Positions 9,115-18,273 of a stretch of 64,000 bases of DNA are shown here, one piece after another (the stretch's first letter is position 1; every line of letters begins with the position of its first letter). Under the pieces are notes generated by a model. It made no database searches. It was not told where the DNA came from and saw only the letters and a list, made by a program, of their open reading frames with translations. The stretch covers positions 372,001 to 436,000 of the forward strand of contig NZ_JANUFD010000001.1 of the NCBI RefSeq assembly GCF_024807945.1, in the 5' to 3' direction. A program made the position numbers and the translations under genes. This DNA comes from Pseudomonas sp. JUb42. GTDB lineage: Bacteria; Pseudomonadota; Gammaproteobacteria; Pseudomonadales; Pseudomonadaceae.

Positions 9115-9593
9115 CGTTCAGTCCTTAAAACCAAATTGAGCGTTAGGATCACGCGAGGCCTGCTACCGGCAGGGCCAGACCGAGAGACGATAGCAAGTTC
9201 CGAACCAAACAGGCGAACGTGCGTTTTAAATATAAGCAGTTGTCGCAATGCTGACTTAGGCGGAATTTCGCCGCACCAAACGGCAGAAAGCCACTATCGA
9301 CGCAAGACGCAGAAGGGCCAAAAAGGGGCGCAGAATACATGGTGCACCAATAGCGGGCAAAGAACGTTTGAGTTGGATCGCCCAGGTGGGGCTGGCGAAG
9401 TGCGGCTTTAGGTTACCGGCGCGTTACCAGTACAGGCCGCTTTGGGCCGTCGGGTAACGTTGGGACGGTGCGCTGGAGCGAATGTGGGACCGGCTTTAGC
9501 CGGGAAGACAAGGTGATAGGCGACAGACATCCATCGGTCACACCTGCGCCTTCCCGGCTAAAGCCGGTCCCACATAAAAAGCCATGAATTCAG
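9115..9593. other. Intergenic region between aotJ and quiP
   Basis: About 480 bases without a supportable gene. The first part holds the leader and promoter of the importer operon (minus strand); the last part carries a type C REPIN. A 63-codon frame on the minus strand (9149-9340) has no ribosome site or family resemblance and is taken as chance. Confidence 0.5.
9483..9574. repeat. REPIN, type C copy 1
   Basis: Arms TGTGGGACCGGCTTTAGCCG and its complement with a ~45-base centre, immediately after the stop of the acylase gene (minus strand). Confidence 0.9.
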
Positions 9594-12104
9594 CTATTTC
9601 CCCGGTGTCAGGGTCAACCGCTGTTTGCCAAACGCCTGCTCCAGGTTCTGCGGTTGCAGCGGAATCGACATGTACTGGGCCTTGAGCCAGGGCTCGATGC
9701 CGTTGGCATAGTTAGGGCTGGCCGGGTTGCCGGACTGGCCTGCACCGCTTTGGCCCATCAGCGGCTCGTTCAGGCCGAAGTCGACGATGATGCGCAACGC
9801 AGGCACCGAACGGGCATCGAAGTCCTGGCCCCAGCTATAGGCCGAGGTGTTCAGGGTGCTTTGGTCGCCGCCCGCCGGGAACGGCCCGCGATTCAGGCTG
9901 CTGTTGCTGCTTTCACCCAGGGCCTTGGCCAACTGATTGCCTTGCGCCGTCCAGTTATAGCGGTGCAGTTTGCCCCATTGCCAGGCCTTGTGATCGCTGC
10001 CGAGCTGGCTGTCCCCGGCAGTGATGGCGGCGGCCAGGCTGCGTGCCAGGATTGCCGGTTTGTCTTCTTTCTGCGGGGTTTTCAGGTCGTCCCAGAACGG
10101 GCTGTCCTCACGCCCGAGCAGGTGATCGGCCTGAGCCGAGTAGGCGAGGTTGGCGCCTGCCACTAGGGCTTTCCAGGCCGGGCTGGTTTCCGGGCCCAGC
10201 TCGTCGAGGAAAATCTGCTTGCTGCTTTCCTGCAGGAACAGCTCGTACAGCGCCGCATCAGCCGAGGTCGCACTGAGCTTGCCGTCGAAGGCCATCAACC
10301 TCGAGTAGGCTTCCCGCGCCTTGCCGCGTTCGGCTTCCGGCAGGGCATCGATGGCCTGTTGCAGAGGCTTGGCCATGCCGGGGGCTTCGAACATCTTCTT
10401 CAGCTTGGCGGCGAAGGTCGTCGTCTGGTCGTACTGCATGGCGATCAGGCTGCGGCTGTCCTGCTTGCCGCTGCCCGCCAGTTCGGCGATGCGCTCGGCG
10501 CGCTCCGGGGCGAACCACGAGTTGGACAACTGCATGCCGTAGCCCTTGGGTACGGTGCGCTGGTTGGCGGTGGCGATCCAGCCTTGCTGCGGATCCTGGT
10601 CGTAGGGGTGCAGCATCGGGTCGGCAAAACCGTCCCAGTCGTAGCGGCTGTCCCAGCCCGGCGACGGCAGCAGGCCGAGGCCGTCGCGGCGGTTCGGGTA
10701 GCGCCCGGTGACTTGCCAACCGGTGTTGGAGACGTCGGCAAACACCATATTCAAGGCGATGGAGCGGATCTCGCGGCTCTTGTCGAACGCGCGCTCGACG
10801 GTCGGTGCCCGGGACAGGTCGAAATAGGCATCCAGGCTCTTGTCGTCTTTCAAGTCCGGCACTTGCAGGGCCAGGCCCAGGCCGTTGTTCAGGGCGACGG
10901 CCTGGGTCGGACTGCTGCGCTCGCCAATGGCACTGTTGAGCAGCGCACCATGGCGGGTTTCGTAGAACGCTTCGCGAACCGGGCGGCCGCCTTTGACGAA
11001 GAAGGTTTCCTCATGGGCCACGGCGGGTTGCCATTTGCCATTGGCCAGGTACATCAGGCGATTGTTGTCGCGCTTGATCTGCTCCAGGAACAGGTCCTGA
11101 TTGTCACCCTTGACCGCCGTCATGCCCCAGGCCAGCTTGCCGTTGAAGCCACTCAGCAGCAGTGGCAGACCGGCGATGGTGGCACCTGCGGCCTGGTATT
11201 TCGGTGCGCGGATCTCGACGAAGTTCCACGCCGAAGGCAGTCCGGCGGGCAGGTTCATGTCGCTGGCCAGCAGGCTTTTGCCGGTGCGGCTGCGTTGCGG
11301 GCTGATCGCCCAGTTATTCGACGCGGCGACGCTGAGCATATTCAGGTCGGAGAGTTGCAGGACGGCCTTGTTCAGGTCGCCCAGGCCCTGCACCTGGCTA
11401 AGGTTCACGCCCTTGAGCTTGTCGGCTTCGGCCTGAGGCACTTCTTCGTCGGGATAGGTCGGCATCAGCCAGGCCAGCTTGTCCAGGCCGACCTTTTGCG
11501 CCAGTTGCAGCGAGGCCAGCTCCTGTTGAAGGTTGGCCGAGGTGCTGAAATCCAGCAGGCTGAAGATCAGCGCCGAGTCTTCGGGCTTCCAGTATTCCGG
11601 GATGTAACCGGCATCGGCCAGGTCGGCTGGCAGCTTGTCGCGATAGCGGAACAGGTAGGCGTTGACGCCCCGTGCATAGACCTCGAAGAAGCGCTTGAGG
11701 CGGGGGGAGGAGCCGTTATACAGGTCGCCCGCGCTTTTACGCAGGTTCACCGAGCGCATCAGACGGTCGACATCCAGTGCCGCCGGGCCTTCCAGTTCGG
11801 CCAGACGGCCCTGGGCCAGCAGACGCATGGCGACCATCTGGCTGATGCGGTCACTGGCATGCAGATAACCGAGGGTGAACAGCGCGTCGTGGAAGGTACT
11901 GCTCTCGATCAGCGGCATGCCCAGGTTATTGCGCCGCACCGACACGTTCTGCGCCAGGCCCTTGATCGCCACGACCCCGGTAGTGGGCGGCACGCTGTCG
12001 CTGCCATGGCCGTCGAGTTGACAGCCCGACACACTCAGCAAGCCTGCCACGGCAGCGGCATAGCCGAACCGGGGGAGAAAATGGGATAGGGATGGCGAGG
12101 CCAT
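9594..12104 (-). CDS. quiP: Acyl-homoserine-lactone acylase QuiP (penicillin amidase family)
   Basis: An Ntn-hydrolase precursor of 836 residues, near the length of P. aeruginosa QuiP, which cleaves the amide bond of long-chain acyl-homoserine lactones. A signal peptide with a lipobox-like VSGC is at residues about 18-28. The pro-enzyme should cut itself to expose the nucleophile Ser of SNNWAIS (about residue 262), giving a small alpha and a large beta chain with the usual Asn near the C-terminal half. The frame is open to 12179, but ATG 12104 has an AGGAG site and gives the correct leader. The protein would act in the periplasm or at the outer membrane in quorum-signal turnover; other amides are possible substrates. 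Confidence 0.87.
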   Translation of the reverse strand: MASPSLSHFLPRFGYAAAVAGLLSVSGCQLDGHGSDSVPPTTGVVAIKGLAQNVSVRRNNLGMPLIESSTFHDALFTLGYLHASDRISQMVAMRLLAQGRLAELEGPAALDVDRLMRSVNLRKSAGDLYNGSSPRLKRFFEVYARGVNAYLFRYRDKLPADLADAGYIPEYWKPEDSALIFSLLDFSTSANLQQELASLQLAQKVGLDKLAWLMPTYPDEEVPQAEADKLKGVNLSQVQGLGDLNKAVLQLSDLNMLSVAASNNWAISPQRSRTGKSLLASDMNLPAGLPSAWNFVEIRAPKYQAAGATIAGLPLLLSGFNGKLAWGMTAVKGDNQDLFLEQIKRDNNRLMYLANGKWQPAVAHEETFFVKGGRPVREAFYETRHGALLNSAIGERSSPTQAVALNNGLGLALQVPDLKDDKSLDAYFDLSRAPTVERAFDKSREIRSIALNMVFADVSNTGWQVTGRYPNRRDGLGLLPSPGWDSRYDWDGFADPMLHPYDQDPQQGWIATANQRTVPKGYGMQLSNSWFAPERAERIAELAGSGKQDSRSLIAMQYDQTTTFAAKLKKMFEAPGMAKPLQQAIDALPEAERGKAREAYSRLMAFDGKLSATSADAALYELFLQESSKQIFLDELGPETSPAWKALVAGANLAYSAQADHLLGREDSPFWDDLKTPQKEDKPAILARSLAAAITAGDSQLGSDHKAWQWGKLHRYNWTAQGNQLAKALGESSNSSLNRGPFPAGGDQSTLNTSAYSWGQDFDARSVPALRIIVDFGLNEPLMGQSGAGQSGNPASPNYANGIEPWLKAQYMSIPLQPQNLEQAFGKQRLTLTPGK

Positions 12105-12242
12105 GACGAAGCTCCTGAGGGGGTAGCGGCGGATAAAGGGCAAAGGCGCTACGTTAGTGAGCGGGCAGGCGCCACGCAAGCGGGGAAGCGGAGTTTATTT
12201 CAGGATTTTTCTGCGACCACCGGGAGCCGGCGGCACAAATGA

Positions 12243-12270
12243 AAACGGCCTCCTGTGACGGAGGCCGTTG
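12243..12270 (-). terminator. Terminator after the SEC-C gene
   Basis: AACGGCCTCC-TGTGA-CGGAGGCCGTT, a near-perfect 11-bp stem; on the minus strand it is followed by TTTTCATTT. Ends the LEA/SEC-C operon. Confidence 0.85.
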
Positions 12271-12285
12271 CGTATGCCCCAGGCG

Positions 12286-12492
12286 TTACGCGCCGTGGCA
12301 CTTCTTGAATTTCTTGTCGCTGCCACATGGGCAGGGATCATTGCGGCCAACGTCTTTCAGCGCGTTGCGCACCGGCTCCTGATGGGCATGGCCGCAGTTT
12401 GGACCGTGCACATGGCCGTGATCGTGATCGTGGTCGTGATGGTCGTGATCATGGTTGCAATCGGGGCCATGTACATGGGGTTGTTGGTTCAT
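12286..12492 (-). CDS. Histidine-rich SEC-C motif small protein
   Basis: A 68-residue protein in two parts. Residues about 4-38 are a His/Asp-rich segment containing two copies of HVHGPxC and runs of alternating HD. The end is a SEC-C zinc-binding motif, [19 protein letters not shown], as found at the C terminus of SecA. Both parts should bind metal, most likely zinc or another transition metal, so a metal-storage or chaperone role is possible; no function is established. It overlaps the upstream LEA-like gene by four bases and is followed by a terminator. Confidence 0.85.
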   Translation of the reverse strand: MNQQPHVHGPDCNHDHDHHDHDHDHGHVHGPNCGHAHQEPVRNALKDVGRNDPCPCGSDKKFKKCHGA

Positions 12493-12983
12493 TTGGGAAT
12501 CTCCGGAATCAAATCTCCGGGGATTATCTCGCCATCACGCTCAATACGCACGCTGCGGCCGAAGAATAATCCGGTCTTGAGCTTGCCTTCGAGGCGGTAG
12601 TGGATCGGGTTGCGCGGTTTTTCCAGCAATTTGGCCAGGTATTTGAGGTGCTGCCACAGGTTGGTCTTGATCGGAATGACGAAATACTTGCTGGTGTGAG
12701 GCGCGACGCGGAAGCGGTCCGAGTAATCGCCCTCGGCCAGTTGCACGTTATTGAGCAGGATCTTGTAGCTCAACCCGCGCACCCACATGCCCCGGTCGTT
12801 GGGGTTGTCGATGCGAAAGTGCAGCTTGAAGCTTTGTTCCAGCAGGTGTGCCTTGACCACCTGAACCTTGAGCAGATGCACTTGCGGCTCTTCGTACTGG
12901 CTGAACCAACTGGCGCAGCCGGTCAGATTGGCAAGCAACAGCGCGAGGCCGATGGATTTGAACAGATGCACCTGAGAAAACAT
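12489..12983 (-). CDS. LEA type 2 (WHy-domain) lipoprotein
   Basis: A 164-residue protein with an N-terminal signal peptide and lipobox LTGC (Cys at about residue 23), so it is probably a lipid-anchored envelope protein. The body ([29 protein letters not shown], then [17 protein letters not shown]) matches the WHy/LEA14 fold: a single beta-sandwich found in desiccation and stress proteins and in bacterial envelope lipoproteins. Four-base overlap with the downstream SEC-C gene suggests joint expression. The ligand or partner is unknown. Confidence 0.82.
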   Translation of the reverse strand: MFSQVHLFKSIGLALLLANLTGCASWFSQYEEPQVHLLKVQVVKAHLLEQSFKLHFRIDNPNDRGMWVRGLSYKILLNNVQLAEGDYSDRFRVAPHTSKYFVIPIKTNLWQHLKYLAKLLEKPRNPIHYRLEGKLKTGLFFGRSVRIERDGEIIPGDLIPEIPK

Positions 12984-13080
12984 GAACTGGCTCCGGGAAC
13001 CGGCAATTGGTTGCTGGCGGTTGTTGCAGGAATCGAGCCTGCGCCATACTCGTGCCTATGTGCAACTCGAGTGTGCCCCC

Positions 13081-13629
13081 ATGACTCTCTACGAAATCGT
13101 CTTCAGTGGCCAGATCGTTGCCGGTGCCCAGTTGGAACGGGTGCAGGCCAACCTGGGCAAATTGTTCCAGGCCGATGCCCAGCGCCTGGCGCTGTTGTTC
13201 TCCGGGCGGCGCCTGGTGCTCAAGAACAACCTCGACAAGGCCGCCGCCGAGAAATACCGCTCGACCCTGGAGCGCGCCGGGGCTTTGGTCGAGGTGGTGG
13301 ACATGGAACTGCCGATGGAGGAGGTCGAACTGGCACCGCCGCCGGACGAGCGCGGTTACCTGCCGGTCAGGCCGGGGCCTGTGGTCAAGCCGGGGCGCTT
13401 GCAGGTCAAGCCGCGTGACGTCTACATGGCCGCCTTTGTCGACGTCGATGCGCCTGACCTGGCCATTGCTGAGGTCGGCGCCACTATGCAAGACCCCAAA
13501 CCGCCCGCAGCGCCGCTGAAGCTGGACTTGTCACAACTGAGTCTGGCCCCGACCGGCAGCGACATGGGCCAGGCAAAGAAAGCAGCGGGGGCGCCGGCGC
13601 CGGACACCTCCCATCTGCAGCTGCGCTGA
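13081..13629 (+). CDS. Hypothetical protein with an N-terminal TGR-like regulatory fold
   Basis: A 182-residue protein. Residues about 3-72 (YEIVFSGQIVAGAQLERVQANLGKLFQADAQRLALLF and on) resemble a small domain found at the N terminus of various Proteobacterial membrane and zinc-ribbon proteins, in which a sequence of two helices holds a GRRLVLKNNLDKAAAEKYRSTLERAG motif. Here the rest is Pro/Ala/Asp-rich and probably disordered, without a membrane helix. The frame is open to 12982, but ATG 13081 is where family resemblance starts. Divergent from the LEA/SEC-C operon and convergent with the YchJ-like gene. Function unknown. Confidence 0.7.
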   Translation: MTLYEIVFSGQIVAGAQLERVQANLGKLFQADAQRLALLFSGRRLVLKNNLDKAAAEKYRSTLERAGALVEVVDMELPMEEVELAPPPDERGYLPVRPGPVVKPGRLQVKPRDVYMAAFVDVDAPDLAIAEVGATMQDPKPPAAPLKLDLSQLSLAPTGSDMGQAKKAAGAPAPDTSHLQLR

Positions 13630-13637
13630 ACGTCTGG

Positions 13638-14108
13638 TCAGACGAAGCCGGCGCAGCACTTCTTGAATTTCTGCTCACTGCCGCATGGGCAGGCGTCATT
13701 GCGCCCGGCCTTGAGCGGCACGGTCGGGTCGATAAAGTACCAACGCCCCTGATTCTGCACGAACGACGAACGCTCGCGATGGCTGTGCTCGCCTTCGTTG
13801 TCGTGCCAGCGCGCGGTAAAGGTGACGAAGCCGTGCTCGGGCTTGCCGCCGAACACCTCGGCGCTTTCTACCTCCAGGCCCAGCCAGGTGCTCTGGGCAC
13901 TCCACTGGCTGATGGACTCGCGGTTCAGCCCGGCCTGCTGCACGGGCAGGGTTGTTGCCACCAGATAATCGATCAGGCCCAGCACATAGGCGCTGTAACG
14001 CGAACGCATCAGCTTCTCGGCGCAGGGTGCGGGCTGACCGGCATGGAAATGGCCGCAACAGGCCAGCAACAGATCCCCGCTGCCGCAGGGGCAAATAGTG
14101 CTACTCAT
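13638..14108 (-). CDS. YchJ-family protein with two SEC-C motifs
   Basis: A 156-residue UPF0225/YchJ protein. A first SEC-C type cluster is at the N terminus ([14 protein letters not shown], residues about 7-20) and a second at the C terminus ([18 protein letters not shown]). Between them is an NTF2-like domain ([17 protein letters not shown]...). The protein is cytoplasmic and should bind two zinc ions; its role is not known. It follows the methyltransferase-like gene with a 3-base gap, so the two form an operon. It is the second SEC-C gene within 2 kb. Confidence 0.88.
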   Translation of the reverse strand: MSSTICPCGSGDLLLACCGHFHAGQPAPCAEKLMRSRYSAYVLGLIDYLVATTLPVQQAGLNRESISQWSAQSTWLGLEVESAEVFGGKPEHGFVTFTARWHDNEGEHSHRERSSFVQNQGRWYFIDPTVPLKAGRNDACPCGSEQKFKKCCAGFV

Positions 14109-14111
14109 GAT

Positions 14112-14609
14112 TTACCACCAATACTTGCCAAAATTCTCCGGGTTGGCCCAGAACTTCGCGTTCAGCCAGTCGGGGACTTGTTTGTATTCGCGCAAGTCGT
14201 AGGTGTACAGGGACAGGACCTGTTCGTCCCGGGCGAAGCGTTCGCTGACTTGCAGGGCCAGGGAGTAGAAGTCGGTGTCTTGCCAGCCGCAGGCGTGCAG
14301 GTCGGCCAGTACGGCGATGCGGCTGGCGTTGAGGTTGCGGATGCCGCCGAGCAGTTCCAGGCCGATGCGCTTGGGGATGTGCTCCAGGCAGTCCACCACC
14401 AGGGCCAAGTCGAAGCGTTGCCCGGCGAGCTCCGCCGATAGCGGTCCGGGCATGGCCTGGAACACATGGCTGTTGGGATGTGCCTCGCGAAACGCCTGCA
14501 GCGCCGGGAACGCCTGGCTGCCCACCAGCAGCAGGCGTTCGGGAGCATAGCGGTCAAGCAGGGCCGCCATGGCCTGTTGGGGAGTGCGGGTGGAAAAACC
14601 TTCGGTCAT
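14112..14609 (-). CDS. SAM-methyltransferase-like protein (DUF6231-like)
   Basis: A 165-residue Rossmann-type protein. The N-terminal half has the layout of a class I methyltransferase: LLLVGSQAFPALQAFREAHP (motif I region, though the usual GxGxG is altered to VGSQAF) and FDLALVVDCLEHIPKR (motif IV region, DCLEH). The altered glycine loop means SAM binding is not certain. The frame extends by one TTG codon to 14612; ATG 14609 has a better spacing to GAGGA and is used. Operon with the YchJ-like gene. Confidence 0.75.
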   Translation of the reverse strand: MTEGFSTRTPQQAMAALLDRYAPERLLLVGSQAFPALQAFREAHPNSHVFQAMPGPLSAELAGQRFDLALVVDCLEHIPKRIGLELLGGIRNLNASRIAVLADLHACGWQDTDFYSLALQVSERFARDEQVLSLYTYDLREYKQVPDWLNAKFWANPENFGKYWW

Positions 14610-14870
14610 CAAAAATCCTCATCTGGAATGGCAAGACTAGCTCGCTCCGGGATCGTGGCCTAGTCTCACTGCACCTGATTTCTGGAAAGCGCTTTTTACG
14701 GCGCCGTTGACTGCTGGCGAATTGAATCGTTCAGCGTTTTCCGGAGCTGGGTGACGAAAAGTATAAAAATGAGTGCAATCTCCCGGAAACACGGGATAAA
14801 GCTGGCGTTATGGCCAAGTGCCGTCTTTAATCCTTTAGCGGCGGTGGGCCGACTATTAGGAGAAAAACAT

Positions 14871-15578
14871 ATGAGAATGTTGCGCACGGCGTTACCTCTG
14901 CTTCTCGTTACCAGCGTCCTCACGGGTTGCGCTGGCTTGCAAAAGACTGATTGGCCCATTTGCGCTGCTGGCGGCGCATTGGGTGGTGCTGCCGTCGGTG
15001 CCTTCCAGACTGCTGCGGTTGCAGCGAGCCTGGGTGGTGCGGTGGGTGTCATGGCCGGTGCCTATTGCTGGGTGCATGGTGATGGCGATGATGATGGCGA
15101 CGGCGTACCGAACAGCCGCGACAAGTGCCCGAACACGCCTAAAGGTGTAGTCGTTGATGCCGATGGCTGCCCGCCCCCACCACCGCCTGTAGCGGCGCCA
15201 GTGCCGGTCGAGCCGGTCACCTCGTCCCGCGAGGAAGTGATTGTCATCCGTGACGTGCTGTTCGAGTTCGACTCGGCCAAGCTGACCGCAGCTGACAAGA
15301 AAAAACTCGACGTCATCGCCACTCGCCTGAAACGCGAAGCGTCGACTGCCCAACTGCATGTCAGCGGCCATACCGACAGCGTCGGCAGCGATGCCTACAA
15401 CAAAAAACTGTCGCAGAAACGCGCTGCCTCGGTGACTGATTACCTGGTCAGCTCCGGCATTCCGCGCAGCGAGTTCGTTTCCGTTGAAGGCTTCGGCGAA
15501 AGCCGCCCGGTAGCGGACAACAAAACCGCTGATGGCCGTGCGCAGAACCGTCGTGTGGAAATCAAGATCAACCGTTGA
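14871..15578 (+). CDS. OmpA-family outer-membrane lipoprotein
   Basis: A 235-residue lipoprotein with signal peptide and lipobox LTGC (Cys about residue 20). After a glycine/alanine-rich stretch able to span or line a membrane (AGGALGGAAVGAFQTAAVAASLGGA), a short calcium-binding-like thrombospondin type 3 segment (DGDDDGDGVPNSRDKCP) and a proline linker lead to an OmpA C-terminal peptidoglycan-binding domain (FEFDSAKLTAADKKKLDVIA, HTDSVGSDAYNKKLSQKRA, GFGESRPVADN, NRRVEIKI). It should tie the outer membrane to the cell wall. AGGAG site seven bases before ATG 14871; strong terminator after the stop. Confidence 0.92.
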   Translation: MRMLRTALPLLLVTSVLTGCAGLQKTDWPICAAGGALGGAAVGAFQTAAVAASLGGAVGVMAGAYCWVHGDGDDDGDGVPNSRDKCPNTPKGVVVDADGCPPPPPPVAAPVPVEPVTSSREEVIVIRDVLFEFDSAKLTAADKKKLDVIATRLKREASTAQLHVSGHTDSVGSDAYNKKLSQKRAASVTDYLVSSGIPRSEFVSVEGFGESRPVADNKTADGRAQNRRVEIKINR

Positions 15579-15596
15579 TCCCTCGCTGTAAACAGA

Positions 15597-15624
15597 CGGG
15601 CCCGGCTTATTGCCGGGCCCGTTC
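15597..15624 (+). terminator. Terminator of the OmpA-family gene
   Basis: ACGGGCCCGGC-TTATT-GCCGGGCCCGT, an 11-bp perfect stem followed by TCTTTTCT. Confidence 0.9.
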
Positions 15625-15761
15625 TTTTCTGAAACCGCCTGGCGGTTCACTTCCCGGCTACATGAAATTTCACCCCCGCGCTGGCATATTCTTCCCCCTA
15701 GCCGTTACTGTGCGTTCCCAATAGGAAGCGTTCGCAGAAAAACTATAACCAGGGGCATGTA

Positions 15762-16037
15762 ATGAAGCTGTTTTGGGGCATGGGGAAAGTGTTGACGCTG
15801 GCCTTCTGGCTGGTGGTGTTGGTGAGCCTGGCGGTGCAACTGCCAAGCCCTTTCGAGATACTGCTCAAGCTCGCCGGCGGCCTGATGCTGCTGATGCATG
15901 TGCTTGAGGTGCTGTTTTTCAACGGCGACCTGCGTGGACGAGCGCATCCCTGGCGGGATCGGCTACAAATCCTCTGCTTCGGCATGTTCCATCTGCAATC
16001 CTTTTCCCGTTCGTCCCGTGAGGTCAGCCATGCGTAG
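15762..16037 (+). CDS. DUF1145 small membrane protein
   Basis: A 91-residue protein with two hydrophobic helices (about residues 8-28 and 32-55) and a basic C-terminal tail. The LPSPFEILLKLAGGLMLLMHVLEVLFF stretch is typical of DUF1145 (YhhL) inner-membrane proteins of unknown function. Its stop codon lies inside the start region of the following secreted protein gene (8-base overlap), so the two are probably translated in a coupled manner. Confidence 0.82.
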   Translation: MKLFWGMGKVLTLAFWLVVLVSLAVQLPSPFEILLKLAGGLMLLMHVLEVLFFNGDLRGRAHPWRDRLQILCFGMFHLQSFSRSSREVSHA

Positions 16038-16788
16038 TCTCTGTCTGCTCGCTGCGCTGTGCAGCCCCTTGGCGATGGCCCAGTCCATCAATGTCCAGCC
16101 TAATTCCTTCATGCGCCTGCCCGGCAATAACAGCGTCCTGCAACTGGATCGTCTGGAAGTCGCCGATGGTGCAACCTTATGGGTTCCGGCCGCCGTCACC
16201 GAAATGAACGTCGGCGAATTGAAGCTGGGCCGTGAGGCACGCATCACCATCGTGCCCGGCCCGACGCCGTTCAAGCTGGCGGTCAAGCAAGGTGAGTTGG
16301 GCAGTGGCAGCCAGATCAGTGCCCGGGGCGCAGCGGGCAGCTTCGAGAAACCGGCGTTGCCAGGGCGCAACCTGACGCTGCGACTGGAGCGCCTCAAGGC
16401 CGATATTCTCGCAGTGGACGCCCGTGGCGGCACCGGTGCGCCTGGCTACAGTGGCCTGGACGGTGGCAACGGCAAGGCGCCGGGCTGCACCTGGGGCCAG
16501 GCGGGCAAGGGCTCCGATGGTGACAAGGGGGGCGACGGCCGTGAAGGTGCTGCGGGTGGTCAGGTAAGACTGGAAGTGCCGCTGGAGTTTACCGCTGAGC
16601 ACATCAAGGTGCAGGTCGACGGCGGTGCCGGTGGCGCGCCAGGCGTTGGCGGTAAGGGCGGCCAGGGCGGCGCCTCGAAAGGCTGTCTGGTCTACCGCGC
16701 CGACGGCGGCAAGTCTGGTCGCACAGGCGACGCCGGGCAACCGGGCGGTAAAGGTTCGGCGGGTTCGGTGACGGTGCAGCATTTGTAA
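16030..16788 (+). CDS. Secreted glycine-rich collagen-like protein
   Basis: A 252-residue protein with a signal peptide (residues 1-18, ending AMA). The N-terminal ~125 residues look like beta-strand-rich sequence. From about residue 100 on there is a glycine-rich region with many G-x-x steps (GGTGAPGYSGLDGGNGKAPG, GKGSDGDKGGDGREGAAGG, GGAGGAPGVGGKGGQGG, GGKSGRTGDAGQPGGKG), reminiscent of bacterial collagen-like or fibre proteins, broken once by VRLEVPLEFTAEHIKVQVDGG. Probably periplasmic or surface located; function unknown. Overlaps the DUF1145 gene by eight bases. Confidence 0.75.
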   Translation: MRSLCLLAALCSPLAMAQSINVQPNSFMRLPGNNSVLQLDRLEVADGATLWVPAAVTEMNVGELKLGREARITIVPGPTPFKLAVKQGELGSGSQISARGAAGSFEKPALPGRNLTLRLERLKADILAVDARGGTGAPGYSGLDGGNGKAPGCTWGQAGKGSDGDKGGDGREGAAGGQVRLEVPLEFTAEHIKVQVDGGAGGAPGVGGKGGQGGASKGCLVYRADGGKSGRTGDAGQPGGKGSAGSVTVQHL

Positions 16789-17311
16789 GCCGTCACGCCG
16801 GAAACAAAGGCCGTAGGACCGGCTTTAGCCGGGAGAGCGCTCTCGCGGCTTAAGCCGCTCCTACAGCTGGTCCTACAAGCCTGTCCCACAGATTCAACTT
16901 ATTCAGCAGGTCTCGACGTGGGTTAGCAGACCGGTTGCCCTTACCATTACCCGGCGCACTTGAAAGTGCCCCACGCAAAGTTGCCATGGATTTGACCTTG
17001 CACGTAAGTAACGGAAAAAGAGGCTGCTAAACCCGATTACTGATTATTCAGCGACCGAAGCAGCCTAAAGAGCAAAGTTACCTCATGCAAGAGCTGGAGA
17101 TCTTCTAGGAAAGTTAATGCGAAAGATACAGAAAAGGTCTGCCGTTGAACCGTGTTTTTGTTAGCTTAAGTAAATTTTCAATTGTCGCTGTAGGGAAAGT
17201 TAACCAGGGCTTGTAGGTTGCTTCTGGAAATTCGTAAATATCGATTGCGTTGTAGCTCATCTCTATTCAGTTTCAATATTCTCGCACTTCCAGTTACAGG
17301 GAGTTCAAGAG
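16789..17311. other. Long intergenic region with a decayed REP mosaic
   Basis: About 520 bases without a supportable gene. Bases 16813-16890 hold a mosaic of REP-type arms (TAGGACCGGCTTTAGCCGGG, then GCGGCTTAAGCCGCTCCTACA, then TGTCCCACAG), out of the usual paired order. From 17000 on the sequence is noticeably richer in A and T than the neighbouring genes, up to the start of the LysM-like gene, which suggests a transferred segment. Confidence 0.55.
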
Positions 17312-18273
17312 ATGAGCAAGGCTTACGCATTTATCAATGACCAAATGCAGGGCGATAGCGCTATCAAGTCCCGTTTGGGCGCTGGCGATAAATTCAATAC
17401 GCTGAATGTGCATATTCGCAATCAGGTGGTGATTCCGGGGCAGATGGTCATAGTGCCCGACAGCACCACTAAATCCTGCACCATCGAGGAGGCCGAACTG
17501 ATGCGCATGGCGCAAAACGTCAGCCATCAGGTCCACCACAACTCTCTAGGCTCTGACGGCCTGATGCTCAAACATTACGATGTGTTGCAGCCTATGCTCG
17601 GCTACGGCTCGCTGGGCCTTGGCGCCGTCTCCGGGAGTTGGAGCAGTTATCTCAAGGGCGTAGAACAGACCCTGGCCGATATCGAAAAACTGCACAAACT
17701 GTCGCTGCAACGGGGCACGCCCATCGCTCGACAGGAATTTATCAATCAACGCCAGGTGCTGTTCGGCAAACTCGATGGTCAGCTCAAGGGCATAGCCCGC
17801 TGGGGTACGGGCATGCACAACCATGGCTCGATCAAGAAGATGCTGGGGATTTCCACCAAAGTTATCTGCATACCGGTGAACTGCGCGATTACACCCGACG
17901 TATGAGTAACATTGCCAGGACGGCAAAGTTGCTTAAATACGGGACTCATGTGGGTATTGTAATGAATGCGACGGCCAGTGCATTGGAGATAAGCGAGGCT
18001 TGTTCGATTGGGCGGGAGGATAAGTGTATCAAGACGCATTATGTGGCGGGAGGGAAGTTGGGCGGCGCCGTTATGGGCGGGCTAGCTGGCGGCGCTTTGC
18101 CAGGGGGCGCTACAAAATCGTTATGCCTTGCCGTTGCGGTTCCTACAGGTGGATGGGGTGGATTGGCCTGTGGGATCATTGTCGGTGTGGCGGGGGGGTA
18201 TATTGGCGGGGCATTAGGTGAGTCTTTCGGAGGCGATGTCGGGGAGCTTTTATATAACTGGAGTGAGAGTTGA
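17312..18273 (+). pseudogene. LysM-like/glycine-zipper protein split by a frameshift; candidate antibacterial toxin
   Basis: Two frames together give one protein of about 320 residues. Frame one (17312-17905) starts MSKAYAFINDQM after a GGGAG site; residues about 20-52 (GDKFNTLNVHIRNQVVIPGQ and on) look like the second half of a LysM fold. Frame two continues the sense of the chain (SYLHTGELRDYTRRMSN...) to a C-terminal region with two glycine-zipper hydrophobic segments (GGKLGGAVMGGLAGGALPGG; GIIVGVAGGYIGGALGE). The switch falls at an AAA run near 17858-17860; adding one A restores a single frame. Alternatively two genes exist, because ATG 17902 overlaps the first stop (ATGA). The layout, membrane-inserting C terminus and a small membrane-protein gene immediately after suggest a pore-forming type VI or contact-dependent effector. 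Function is inferred. Confidence 0.6.

Noticed and set aside
9149..9340. A 63-codon minus-strand frame in the aotJ upstream gap
   Set aside because: No ribosome site, no conserved pattern, and it overlaps the probable promoter region of the importer operon.
17855..17865. Programmed -1 frameshift site in the LysM/glycine-zipper gene
   Set aside because: No XXXYYYZ slippery heptamer and no obvious downstream stem; a one-base deletion or restart at 17902 explains it better.
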